A model generated the notes under the pieces. That model searched no databases. It was not told the origin of the DNA and saw only the letters and a list, made by a program, of their open reading frames with translations. The translations under genes and the position numbers were made by a program. Shown one piece after another: positions 12,004 through 23,325 of a stretch of DNA of 64,000 bases. The DNA lies in contig KN834754.1 of NCBI GenBank assembly GCA_000827265.1, positions 512,831 to 576,830 of the forward strand, read 5' to 3'. Source of the stretch: Collybiopsis luxurians FD-317 M1 (taxonomy: Eukaryota; Basidiomycota; Agaricomycetes; Agaricales; Omphalotaceae). Numbering within the stretch: the stretch's first letter is position 1; each line of letters begins with the position of its first letter.

Positions 12004-14561
12004 TTAAGCCTTCCACCCGCAACGTGTCGAATAAGGGAAAAGACCTACCCCAGCATACATGGTCAAAGTCATCTTCGGGAAGAAGCTATCAATCCCTTTC
12101 CTGCCCGGGGCAGACTTCCATTCTTTTGGTATTTCAAACTCTGAAGGGCGTAATTCAGGAATGTGCGTGAAAGAGTTGAATTTCTGCAAAAGTCGGACAA
12201 GGAAAAAGGACATTTCGTTGTAGGCAAACTCGAGAAGCAAAAGATGTTAAGATAGGGAGTCAAAAGATGCGAAAGAGGTCACCTGTTGTCCTAAGCAAAT
12301 CCGGGGTCCAGCATTGAAAGGGAGGAATATGAACGGTCTGGGAGTCAAGTATGTTTTAAGACGCTCGTCGAGGAAGCGGTCGGGGTCGAAGACTTCAGCT
12401 ATATTTGACAAATCGCGTCAGGTCAGTGGATATATGCTCTACAACACATACCGTCAGGTCCCCATAAATCTTTCCTGCGGTGCATCATAAATACAGAGTA
12501 GGGAACTCTACGAAGAAGAGATAAGTGCTACTATAAATTTCCACAGGAGAAACGAAATTCGACATACTTGGCACCTGCCGGAATATACAAAGGTGGCTGC
12601 GTCGGATCCGGGGAAGGCCATGTTGTCGCATGGATGCATTCACGTACATTGAATGGACTAAGTGACAATAACGATTCGGCAATCGAAAACCAGGTGTTAT
12701 TCTTAAAACTCACACAACGGGGTACAGTCTCAGCGTCTCTATGAAAATCCGTCAAATTCAAGAGTATCAAATCAAGGCTTTGGAACATACCATTAATCAC
12801 GGCCCTCAAAAACTTCATATCCCTAATGTCATCGTACGTAGGTCTCTTCGACGGACCCACCTTTTCGAGGATCTCTTTGCGCAAGCGATCCATGATTTCG
12901 GGATACATGGACAAGAAATAGACCACCTTGGCGAATATGAAGCATCCAGTAACGACAGGAGCGTAGAACGACTCACAAATGTCAAAGTCGCAGCAGTAGT
13001 GTCCCTTCCAGCGATCATGATGTTGAGTCTGGACAAATCATGAAGGTCAGGTCGTACGACGAGGAATCAACGGATCGACAGACGTTTCGTCCTTCAAAAT
13101 GACGGGATCTACAAGATGTTATTCTGAGGTAGGAATCGAGCTTGCTTCCTTTCTTACCATCAGTGATTTTAACCAGATGGTCGAGTAACGTCTCATCCTC
13201 CTCGATCTCTTCAACTTTATTCTTCTCTTCGACAGATCTCTGCATGCTCTTCATTTTGGCTATCGCGTCGTTTACTATAGGCTGAATAAACGCATTCAGC
13301 ACCTTCATCGGTTCCTCTGTCTTGTCTTTTCGAATTTCAAGCAAGGGCCATATCAAGCTAAAACGCTCGCGAGTGCTGATAGCTTCTTGGGCTTGCAGAA
13401 ATGCATGACTGAATTCGCGCGCTAAAGTATCGGTCGAGCTGACTGCAGAAAGTGGGGAATCCGGAGTGGCAGTCATGTTTTCAGGATATGGAATACCAGC
13501 GGCCAGACTTTTCACGCACGACCCGAAAAGAAATTCCGTAGCTGAATCGAGGGTAAATCGGCCTATCAAATCCTGGTCGAGCCAAGTTCAGAGTTAGCGA
13601 GACGAAAATAGCATCAATCTACGCACCTGAAAATCTACCGCATAGCCAGCCTGGAGACGCGATTTCATGAGGGATATTGCGGTGTCCGCATGACGGTCGA
13701 ACATGTCAAAATGGGTGACTCTGTCGCGACTATATATCTTCTATCAATAACGAGAGCGCAACCTGTCGCCTTGAACTCACACGAAGAATGGCCTAGTCAT
13801 CGAACGATGGAATCTAATCAAATGGTTTCTCAATAGACTGTGGTAGGGAGTCAAATTATTGGATCCTACTTCCACATATCGCCTTAGGCATTGAAGATGA
13901 ATGGAATGATACACCCTGGATAAACACGCCGCTTACCATCGGAATTAAAGACACCTACACCTAACATTGGCCCCATGTTCTGCTGGAATCGCTCGCCTGC
14001 GTGTTTGATTAGCGGGAACGGTATGAGTTTCGATTAAATGCACCCACCTTTAACGTAGTTGTTGAAGTCGGTAGCCAGAATCAGTTGGATGTGTTCTGGC
14101 TGGCTCGTAAATACCATGTCTTCCCATAGAACGTTCATGTTGAAGGCGGGGCCTCTGGCTTCTGTGGCTTCCCAAAGGCCATCAGCTTTGAAACACCATT
14201 CATGAGCTCAGCGAGACCCATTAAAATGTATTAGTAAATTACCAGGATAGCCGGCATAAAAATTATCCATCATCATCTTCAGTACGTCAAGATTCCCAAT
14301 CCATTTTCCTCTCACTTTTGGCACAGGTCGAGCTCCCAACGCAGCGGCATGGCGTTTATGCTTCAAATCTCGGAGCAGAATCCGACCTGTGAAAAGAACA
14401 GGCAAGCTCAGAATAGTGACAGCGAGAAAGACCGAATTTGAAAGAGTGATATTGGCATATCTTGCAAGAAATCGACGCGCAGCTGCGGCACTAAAGAGGA
14501 AGAGAACAAGGATCGCTAAAATTCGAGAGAGGAAATTGACTCCTGGAGTGACGAGCATCAT
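12004..14561 (-). CDS. Cytochrome P450, CYP63-like
   Basis: A membrane-anchored heme monooxygenase. The N-terminus (start 14561) has two hydrophobic stretches, then a proline hinge ([14 protein letters not shown]). The I-helix motif [15 protein letters not shown] lies at about 12990-13030, and the K-helix ETLR is rebuilt across an intron near 12715-12790. The heme loop [13 protein letters not shown] is at about 12290-12325, with the cysteine ligand present. The block [20 protein letters not shown] is recovered only by including a 13-base exon at 13870-13882. Overall order and wording match the CYP63 family of white-rot fungi, known for hydrocarbon and xenobiotic oxidation. Substrate cannot be inferred. 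About ten introns break the gene; some boundaries between 13600 and 14210 are approximate. Confidence 0.92.
13870..13882 (-). other. 13-base microexon of the P450 gene
   Basis: Flanking introns are 13883-13936 (54 bases, GTAAGC..AAG) and 13814-13869 (56 bases, GTAGGA..TAG). The 13 bases supply the middle of SDGDMWKFHR, with the Gly and Lys codons split over the junctions. Without it the conserved C-helix WxxxR region is lost. Confidence 0.85.
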
Positions 14562-15520
14562 AGGCGGTTCAGGCGACAGTCAAAAACCGGGCCCGGTCTT
14601 ATATGCGTTTGATTTGCTTCTTCTATCAATAAATAGTGGCAGATATCATATGAACGACACAAAAAGACGCGTCATGGGTCCTGGGAAGGAATGGCAGTAG
14701 GAGGTTTTTCCGTGCAAGCGAAACTTTCACTGCGCATGAAACCGAAGGGCAGATTCACAATTGAGTGGAAGTCGAAAATTAATGAGGAACAGCTCAAGGA
14801 GCTGCAACTTGAATATGTACAAGAGTTCGAGACGATTTGAATCAAAACGCAGGTAAAGGAGAGTTGGACAAACAGATAGTTTAGTAGATCAAGTGATTGA
14901 GTTGGTCACCGCGTTTGGACTCGCTCAATTAGACTTTCGACACGTATCAAGAACACGCCAACCTTTTATGAGGACTCCGAATAATCATCGAACTTACTGA
15001 TGCGCCTTTGAGGGTATATGCGTTGGCAACTGCCGAATAGAAAATGCGGAAAAATTCCTTGACACGCCATAAATTTAGCACTAGGAAATGATTTAAAGTG
15101 CATTGGGAAGGAACTCTATGCTCATTGGCACAACCAGTTTGCCATGCTCAAGAATACTAGTAGCTTGGCCTCTCACAGAAAGAACGCAACAGTAGCGTAA
15201 TTTTTTTTGGTTCCACATATCCATTCACCGAAGCGGGCGAGTGTTTTGAACGTGGCCTTTACAGCTAAACGTAAAATTACAGGATATTACTCTGGCCTAA
15301 GAGTCTGTGACCTGGGTCCTGAACGTGAACGTGTACTTTTTGGATTGAGAACTTACATACTAATATGTACAGTATGTTGGCCGACTTGGGCCGAGACTGG
15401 CGCCGGCACGACACGTCTATTTACAACCCTCAAATCTTTACCACCATCTACTTGCTCTAGCTAGCATTCAACTTTTTCTCTGGTTTTTCGTCAGGCTATT
15501 TCGCTATTCGGACACCCGTA
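14562..15520. other. Intergenic region between P450 and vigilin
   Basis: These 959 bases separate two genes that diverge. I see no supported exon; the plus-strand open frame at 15207-15464 has no recognisable protein features. The last 60 bases before the vigilin start are pyrimidine-rich, typical of fungal core promoters. Confidence 0.6.
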
Positions 15521-18500
15521 ATGGCCCTCTCTGCTGCTGACCTTCAGGTAATTGCTTTCACCAACTAATTTCTACTTGGGTACTCATTCTTCTACAGAAG
15601 AAACACGACGCGGAAGGTGCTCCGGATCCTTTCCCTGCTCTTCAAGAGGATCCTGTCGAGCCTCGTCACAAGCCCGTCAAGCATGAATTGGATACAAACT
15701 CCCACCAGGCTTTTCCGTCTCTTGCTTCTTCCTCCACAGTAGCTAAGCCGGCGACTCAGTCGGCTTGGGGCGCTTCCAATGGTCCTCGTATTAAGCCAGT
15801 CATCAGCAAGCAACCTGTTTTCACTGACTCGTTCACGCTCGGAACGGTTGAGCTGACCACCAAGGACAATAAACCGGTTACTCTCGGTGAAGTCATTAAA
15901 CAGGTTATGGCCAAGTACAAAGTCAAGGTCGAAGCTTCTGGGAACCAGCGCAGTCGTCAGACTACCTTTCATATGAAGGCTGAGTCTCAGAGGGAGCTGG
16001 ATAAGGCCAAAAGACTGCTTTTGGCTCTTCTCAGTCCCGTCGTACGTGTCCTTGCTACTCTGTCGCTCGTACATTGGACTGATGTTTGGATCCAGGAGAC
16101 TTTCAACGTGACTGCCCCCGTTTCTACTATCCCGACTGTAATTGGCACCAAAGGTATTCACATTAACTTGCCCAACTTCACGCTTTCCTAACGCAAACTA
16201 GGTGCAACACTTAAACAAATTCGGGATCAAACAGGTGTTAAAATTGACATTCCTCCGAAGGACTCCGTTAATGGTGCTACCAATGGTCACGCTGCTGGTA
16301 ACGACGAGGAAGAAGAGCCTTCTGTTCAGATCACTGTGACTGGACCCAAGCCATTGGCTCTTGAGGCTGTTGATTTGCTGAACCAAATCATCGCCTCTAA
16401 GACTTCCAAAACCACCCAGCGTATTCGTGATATCCCGGTCAATGTCCTTCCTTTCATTCTCGCCAGGAAGAGTGTTTATGAAGCCACCGCCCAGGGAGGT
16501 GAACTGAAGCTTCAAAGCCAGGGCCCCGAGATCACCGCCAGCGGGGACCGCGACGCAGTTACGCGCGCGCTGGATTCAATTAGGGCCGATATTGTTAATC
16601 TATCTTCGAGCTTGACTTCCCTCAAGATTTCGCTGCCCAAACGACAACATCGCCTCTTGGTTGGTAAAGGTGCCCAGGATATCATGGCAAAGAGTAAATG
16701 CGCTGTAGTTGTCGCCAACTTTGATGACCCCAGCGATGAGGTCTCTGTCTGGGGTCAAGGTGCTGATCTTCCTGCCGGCCTTGGAGCGGTAATGGAACAG
16801 GCCAACTCGAAGTACATACATGAATTCCCGCTTCCTGGACCTGTTAGCCTCTCCAAACAGCTTTTGGAATATATGAACCGCATTGGCTATACCAAGTCTT
16901 TGAGCGACAAACACGCTGGTGTTTCCATCTTCACTCCTACTCCTGCTGTTATCGAACGAGCTCATTCTCTGGTCATTGATATTGTCGGAGACAAGCCTGC
17001 TGTCGATGCCGTGGTTAGGCAAGTTTCGGAATTGATTGGCAAACTCATCGGTGCTACCAAAGAGGTACCTATCGACTGGCTCATTCATCGCGTTATCAAC
17101 GGCAAAAATGCAAAGAAGTTAGTATAAATTACTTTGTTATTTCTATGTTTCTTACCTTGCACAGGATCAAACAATTTCATGACACCTACAACGTCCTTGT
17201 CTACTTCCCTTCGGAATCTGCGGAGCAGTCTTCTGTTCTTCTAGTTTACGACCCTCTCAGTAAAGCTGCCTCTCCTTCTCCTGACGACAAATCTAAGAGT
17301 CTGGACGAGGTCACCAAGGAGCTTTTGAAGATGGCAAAGGACGCCGCCGACGTGAAGAGCGAATTTCTTCAAGTTGAGAAGCACTGGCATGAGGCAATCA
17401 TTGGCAAAGATGGTACTACTCTGAATGCGTAAGTGTACATCTTGTAACTAACACAGGATTTTCTGATGTCTATCTTAGAATCATTGGTGAGGACAAGACT
17501 CTCTCCATCAAATTTGGAGTCGAGGCAGGCGAATCCGCCTCTGAAGATACCATTCTCATTCGTGGGACGAGTGCCGACGTTTCCCGCGCAAGCAAGGAAA
17601 TTCTTAAGATTGTCGAGAATGCGAAGAATGATGAGATCGTCAACAGTCACGTGAGTAACGCGCATCACACCCACTTACTGTGATTGACTGATTTTTTTCA
17701 GTCGACCGAGTTTGAGATCGACAGGGATTATGTCGGCCGTGTAGTCGGCGCTCAAGGCGCTGGCGTCAACAAACTCCGCGATCAACTTGGCGTCAAGGTG
17801 GACGTATCGGATGATTTTGATGAAAAGGAATCGTCAGGTAAGAAGAAAAAGGTTGCACATCAGAAGTCCAAAGTAAAGGCGAGTTCCTTCACTTTGCGAT
17901 CGGTCTGCCAGGGCTGTTTTGATTGGTCATCCAGATCACCGGTCGGAAGGAGAATGTCGAGGAGGCTCAGAAGCGAATCATGGCTCAAATTGAAAGACTT
18001 GTGAGGAACCTTCCACTCGTAGTTCGTGGTTCTCACTATACAAACCATTGATAGGCGGATGAGACTTCCGAAGTCCTAAAAATTCCTAGTCAATATCATT
18101 CTGGACTTATCGGTCAAAGCGGCAAATACGTCATACGTCTAGAGGAAAAATATTCTGTGAAGATAACTTTTCCTCGTCAGACTGCAGAGAATGGTGAAGG
18201 TAAGACTCGGGAACAGCTCAAACTGGATGAAGTACTTGTTAAGGGTGGCAAGAAGGGTGTTGCCGGTGCCAAGTCAGAACTATTGGAGGTCTGTCCAGTG
18301 TTGTGTCCTCTCATCGGCGAATCTCACTTCCAAGCAGGCTGTGGAATTTGAAAGAGAAACCAACAATGTACTGAAATTCACGGTTCCTACACGCTCTGTA
18401 GCTCGTATCCTCGGTAGAGGTGGAGCATCCATCAACGAGATAAAAGACACGACCGAAGCTCAGATTGACGTTGAAAAAGTCAGCGATGACCAAACAAATA

Positions 18501-19890
18501 TCACTGTTCGTGGAACAAAGAAGGCAATCAATGCTGCAAAAACTGCTATCCTTGCAATTTCTGACCAGGTCGCTGAAGAAATCACTATCACTGTTCCCGT
18601 TGAAAGCAAGTATCACCGTACGCTCATTGGTTCTGGTGGGCAAGGTCTCAAAGATCTTGTGTCCCGCTGCGGCGGCGATCCTGACCCAAAGTTGTTGGCC
18701 AGTTTGATTAGATTGTCAGTATTCTTCAGCTTTTTGCACTTATTGTTGTAGAAACTGATTTCAAATTTGACAGCCCTCGTCAAGGCGAACCTTCAAGTGA
18801 GGTTCGTCTCCGCGGAGAAGCTGCCATGGTCAATAAACTTAAGGCGGAGCTGGAGAAAGCTGTTGCTACATTGCGTGACCGTGTTATCATAGGCGTCGAG
18901 ATACCGGCAGCCCAGCATCGTGCTCTCATCGGTCGGGGTGGTCAACACCTAAATGAGCTTCAGGATCGGACTGGTGCTCAAGTACAATTCCCTGGCTCAC
19001 GCTCTTATGGCCAAGTCGGCGAGGCCGAGAACGCAGCTGAACTGAATGATGTTGACCCTGCAAACATTGTAAAAGTGGTCGGTTCTCGGTCTGCATGTGA
19101 GAAGGCAATCCAGTCTCTGAAGGTGAATGATGTTTTTGGCATTTAAAGCCTTTGTTGAGATTGATCACTAATTCGGTATCGTAGAGCTCTGTTAAAGTGG
19201 CTTCGCCCGAACTCGTTACTTCCACGATCACCGTCCCTTTGAAATACCACCACGCCATTTCTCAACAGGGTCAATTTTTCCGTAACTTACGGAACTTCGG
19301 CGTCCAGGTTGAACAGTCCCTTCAGGCTCAGAAGCCATCGATTCCTACAAGGCCTGTCTCTAAGGGTGAGACCGCGGCCCGGATCGACGAAGAGGAAGAT
19401 ACTAGTGTCCCCGAAATGGAATGGGAAGTCATTCCCAACTATGAAAATGCAGAGGAAGGGGACTCTGTATGGACGCTGAAGGCCCGTGACCAAGCCGGAC
19501 TAGAGCGAGCCGAGAAACTCATTCATGAAGCTATCGAACATGCCAAGGGCATGTCGTTCGTCGGCTTCCTCACACTTCCGGACAGATCAACTTTCCCTCG
19601 AATTGTTGGGTCCAAAGGTGCCAACGTCATGCGCCTGCGCAATGAAACTGGTGCAGACATCACGGGTAAGTAAGCTTGCCATCGCCGTGACTCAGCCGGA
19701 CTAATTTTGTTTGCCGCAGTTTCTCGAGAAAATAGCACAATTGTTATCGTCGGTGAGTTTCAGTAGCACATATTCCGACCTGAATGCTCATCATTCTGCA
19801 GGTTCGGAGAGCGATATTACTGCTGCTAAAAATGCCATCATTAAGTTGGCTTTCGGTGGACGTCAACGTCGTCAACATGACCGCGACTGA
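15521..19890 (+). CDS. Vigilin/Scp160-type multi-KH RNA-binding protein
   Basis: Vigilin-type proteins bind RNA and polysomes, often at the ER surface, and affect translation and ploidy control. The first exon encodes MALSAADLQ (start 15521). Successive KH domains are marked by GxxG loops, including IGTKGATLKQIR, VGKGAQDI, IGKDGTTLNA, VGAQGAGVNKLRD, LGRGGASINEIK, IGSGGQGLKDL, IGRGGQHLNEL and VGSKGANVMRLRN. Others are degenerate (VYFPSESAEQ region, ISQQGQFF), as in Scp160. At least twelve short introns interrupt the gene and the frame closes at TGA 19888-19890 after RQRRQHDRD. The predicted length of about 1,200 residues agrees with the family. It converges on the first Zn2Cys6 gene. Confidence 0.92.
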
Positions 19891-20052
19891 GTCCATCTCA
19901 GAACAAAACGGTGCATTTAGGATAGGAATGTCAACATATGGAAAATTATTCAAAATATTATGGAGGATGGATCGGTACACATCTAACAACTTTCGGTCGC
20001 TACTCAGCAGGTGATACGAGTGTCTTTTGGTCCAGTGAAATCCAAGAATTTT

Positions 20053-22929
20053 CTAATAAAATGAATTGTTCTGCTGGAGGGAATCCAGGAGAACTCTGTC
20101 ATATTCGGCCGAGCTAAACATTAATTCAAGTAAATCTTCCGTCACGATGCCTTCGTAAGGTTCGGGTTGAGGAGGGTCTGGATGAGAACCTTCCTGGGTG
20201 CATTGAGAATCTAGGTTATGTTTGTATCCTTGCCTGAGTTCCGTGATTATATCGCTAGTCAGCTGTCGGTCAATTGCAGTAACGTTTAAAAAGTTAAAAT
20301 GTACCAGTATCGTCCTGGAAGGGCCCACCGAGACTCACACGATGCCAGTACCCCTAACAACTTGTCTATGTACTCAAGATCTCGGCGAGGGCTCACTTTC
20401 AGCCCAATACGTTTTGAATGCCAGAGATTGAAGAGGAGGACCAGTGCAGCGTGAAATGAAGCAAACTTGAGGAGGGTTAGAAATTAGTCCCATACATACT
20501 TGAATACTTCACACGGAAGAAAATCGAACCTGTGTATGTGGAAGGGAGGTAGCTGTATTGGTATTGAGGTTGTTGTCGAGAATGCTGGCACAGGACCTTG
20601 CAGCGGTGGTGCATATTGATAAAGAAAAATTGGCTAAAGGGGAAGCCTTATTGAGAAACAGATGATGGATGTAAATCTGCCCATAGATAAGAACTTAGTA
20701 CATCTGCAAATCACTAAACGCTGTTTCATGGATACTTGTAGATTGAAATACGCAGTGCGCAAAAACACGCTCTGCTGGGCGAAAATGGTACCGTCATCTT
20801 GTAAACCCGGGCGCACTACGAGAAAGACAAATGTGAGCTTCGAAGCTGTATTAGACTGTATACTTACAATGGTCCGGTAGCTCAGACATCCATTTATTCA
20901 TGGCTGAATCCAACTCCGAAACTATCCTCTTTTGCCAGCTCTGCCCAGCGAGTCCCAAAATGAGCTGACTCTTCTTGTTTGAGTACAATGCTCTTAGTGC
21001 CACTTCCAAGATCTCGCACAGACGTAAATAACAGATAAAAGCCGTGATAACTGATGGCTTTCCATTGGGCTGCGTGAATTCTCCGCCTTCCCAATACTCG
21101 TCATCTACCTCAAGGGGCATGTCGGCATCAAAATCTTCCTCGTGGAGTGCGAAAGGCCTGCCCAGGAAGCCTTATTGATTGCCCAGTAAGAGTGGATAAT
21201 TGATTGTGATTTTAGCTGGCACATTACTTACCAGCGGTGAGCCTATCCAGACTATGTAAAACCCTTTTGAAAGGCTTCAATTAGTCTAGTCATTTCACCT
21301 CCTCTTCAAGGTTTAACTCACCAGAATGCTCTTTTTCTTTGCTCATCGTCTGACGTCCATCGACGACCTTCAGATTTTGCGCAATGTAGACCCGACTCGA
21401 GAGCTTGACGAATTCCTATTGATATCAACGGAATGCATTTCAACGGAGAGGGAGAACCTATGAGGTATAACGAGGCTAACTATTGGACTATATTGGGCCG
21501 TTTTGTTTACAGAAAAGCAAGCCCTTACGCTGTAGCAAACGAGCTCAGAAGCAGACGGTGGATTAAATAAGCATCCCGGAGAGGAAATTTGATTTGAATA
21601 AAATACTGGTATCCACTGAGTGTGCATTCGGTGAGTACCGTCTGGCTGTGACTGAGTGTGCCTCGGCTTACCATGAGAGTTCGGAATTCATATCATATAA
21701 AACTCGAGGATCGGAGGAATATCTGGCTCCGATGGCACATACGAGAAGAACAGTGGCTCCAACATCATAGTAACGATAATGAAGTCCCTGGGCAATAGAC
21801 CGGTTGAAAGTAGGAGCATGAATCAGAGGCAAAAACACATTGACTTTTGCAAAGTAAAGCGAGACAAGTGTCGTTAATAATGAACTCTCAGGAAAGATCA
21901 GGTTTGGCATTCTTTCCGATGCACGCTCCCACTTTGAATTGGAGATAATGAAGCATAAACATAAAGAATATCCAGTACGCACTGGTTGCATGGACCAATA
22001 TTCGGGTCGTTTGAAAACGTCATCTTGGCCCATAAGTTCCGCCTTTAACTCGTAGGCGTTCTTCATTAACATAAATCCACTGGACATTCCAAAAAAGCGG
22101 TTGTTGGTGAGTGTTTCCAGGGAATTTTCACAGAATTGTCTATTGCCAAGTCTGCCATGAACAGGAATGGCTAAAGTATTCTTTGAAACGGCTGGCGTTA
22201 TGTTAACAGGTGAGGAAGGGGTCGACGTCATACTGTGACTACTGGAATTTGTTGCCATTGCTCTTGAAGGAGGAGTTACGTCCTCTGTACAATGTCTAGT
22301 CTGCAAAATTCTAGTAGTCCACGCAGTCGATCACTGCAAAGAACTAACCTTGCTGGATAATAATTCCGTCATCTCTTTCAATCGTTCTTCGAGATGCGCG
22401 ACGTATCTGCAAATCCTTGTGATTATAAACTGGCCAATGGTTGTCGATCACAAACTTACGGGTTCTTAGGACCTCGTTGCTGGTTGAGGTCTATCAAATG
22501 TGTCAAACATTCGGAAGATATAATTATATACTTACTTTTGTCGGAATTGTATGCATACATTCCGTTGCATTTTTACGGCAATTTGTACACTCATTCTCTG
22601 GCATATTTGCAGAATCGCCTGAATGGCCGTTATTTCTTGATGATGATATTATCTCTGGAGAATACGACGTACACTTAACTACATAGTATGAAGACGGGGA
22701 CTGTTCAGAAAAGAATGCTTAACGAATGAGAATTCACTGACTTTTCCTCCTGTGTAAACGTATTTTGCAAGGAAAATAACACTGGACACTGCACTCGAGC
22801 TTCCTTACCTTCCTATATGCAACATCAGCCTGAGTATATCTCAAGATCACATTAAGCGATGGACTGACTACAATTATCACAAGAACCCTGGAGCCTTCGC
22901 TTTTTCGCAGCTTGCGGGTGAGACGACAT
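20053..22929 (-). CDS. Zn2Cys6 transcription factor A (fungal_trans domain)
   Basis: This is a nuclear DNA-binding regulator. Exon 1 starts at 22929 (MSSHPQAAKKRRLQGSCDNC). Three microexons then complete the zinc cluster CDNCRRRKIKCDS...CTNCRKNATEC, with C-X2-C-X6-C spacing in both halves. A linker QRGPKNPYVAHLEERLKEM precedes a short coiled-coil. The middle homology region begins at about 21930 (LTTLVSLYFAKVNVFLPLIH, then VLLVCAIGARYSSDPRV), as in XlnR-type regulators. Downstream exons include RLCEILEVALRALYSNKKSQ and SLSICTTAARSCASILDNNL. It is a tandem paralogue of factor B (KRPEYW against KRPQYW at the same place). Target genes are unknown. The last exon (stop 20053) is plausible but less certain than the rest. 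Confidence 0.9.
22673..22812 (-). other. Chain of three microexons (4, 8, 6 bases) in factor A
   Basis: Exons lie at 22809-22812 (GAAG), 22742-22749 (GAGGAAAA) and 22673-22678 (TTAAGT). The introns are 22813-22868, 22750-22808, 22679-22741 and 22619-22672 (56, 59, 63 and 54 bases), each starting GT and ending AG. Together with one base from exon 1 and two from exon 5 they encode RRRKIKC, the linker and third zinc ligand. No other combination I tried restores the zinc-cluster spacing. Confidence 0.85.
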
Positions 22930-23325
22930 AGTAGTTTCTGGTAGAGAATTGAGTCAATTGATTGACCTGATACAATTACAGGGAAAGCGACCCGACAATC
23001 TGAAGCTGATGATTATCACCGGGTGGCAAGCATGCGTGTACGTGTCTCTTTATACGTTGAAGCATCGACATTCAATTGTATATCAAGCAATTACGATACA
23101 TAATTTATTCCGTCATTGTACGTGAAAATACAGATAGATAGATAAAACAAAGAAAGCAAAACGAATTGTTAATACGATGCGCAAAAGTGACTTTGCGTTA
23201 GTTGTTTATTGGTAAGTACCTACAACGTTCGAAAGACCCATGCTCTCGACGTAATGGGTCCATGAGTTAAAGCTGAGAATACATAGAGTGGTTTAACGGC
23301 AAAATTCGGTTCAGGAGAGTAGAAC
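22930..23325. other. Intergenic region between the two Zn2Cys6 genes
   Basis: These 396 bases hold the promoter of factor A and the 3' end of factor B. There is no supported exon. A short GATA tandem (three copies at about 23133-23144) and several ATTG/CAAT words are present; neither is distinctive. Confidence 0.6.

Noticed and set aside
22679..22741. Alternative acceptor (CTGAACAG) inside the third microexon intron of factor A
   Set aside because: Using it would add 22 bases, shift the frame and destroy the C-X6-C spacing; the later GTAG acceptor gives the same exon size as in factor B.
23133..23144. GATA tandem repeat as a nitrogen or light control site
   Set aside because: Short GATA runs occur elsewhere in the window (for example near 11886) in 3' regions, so nothing sets this one apart.
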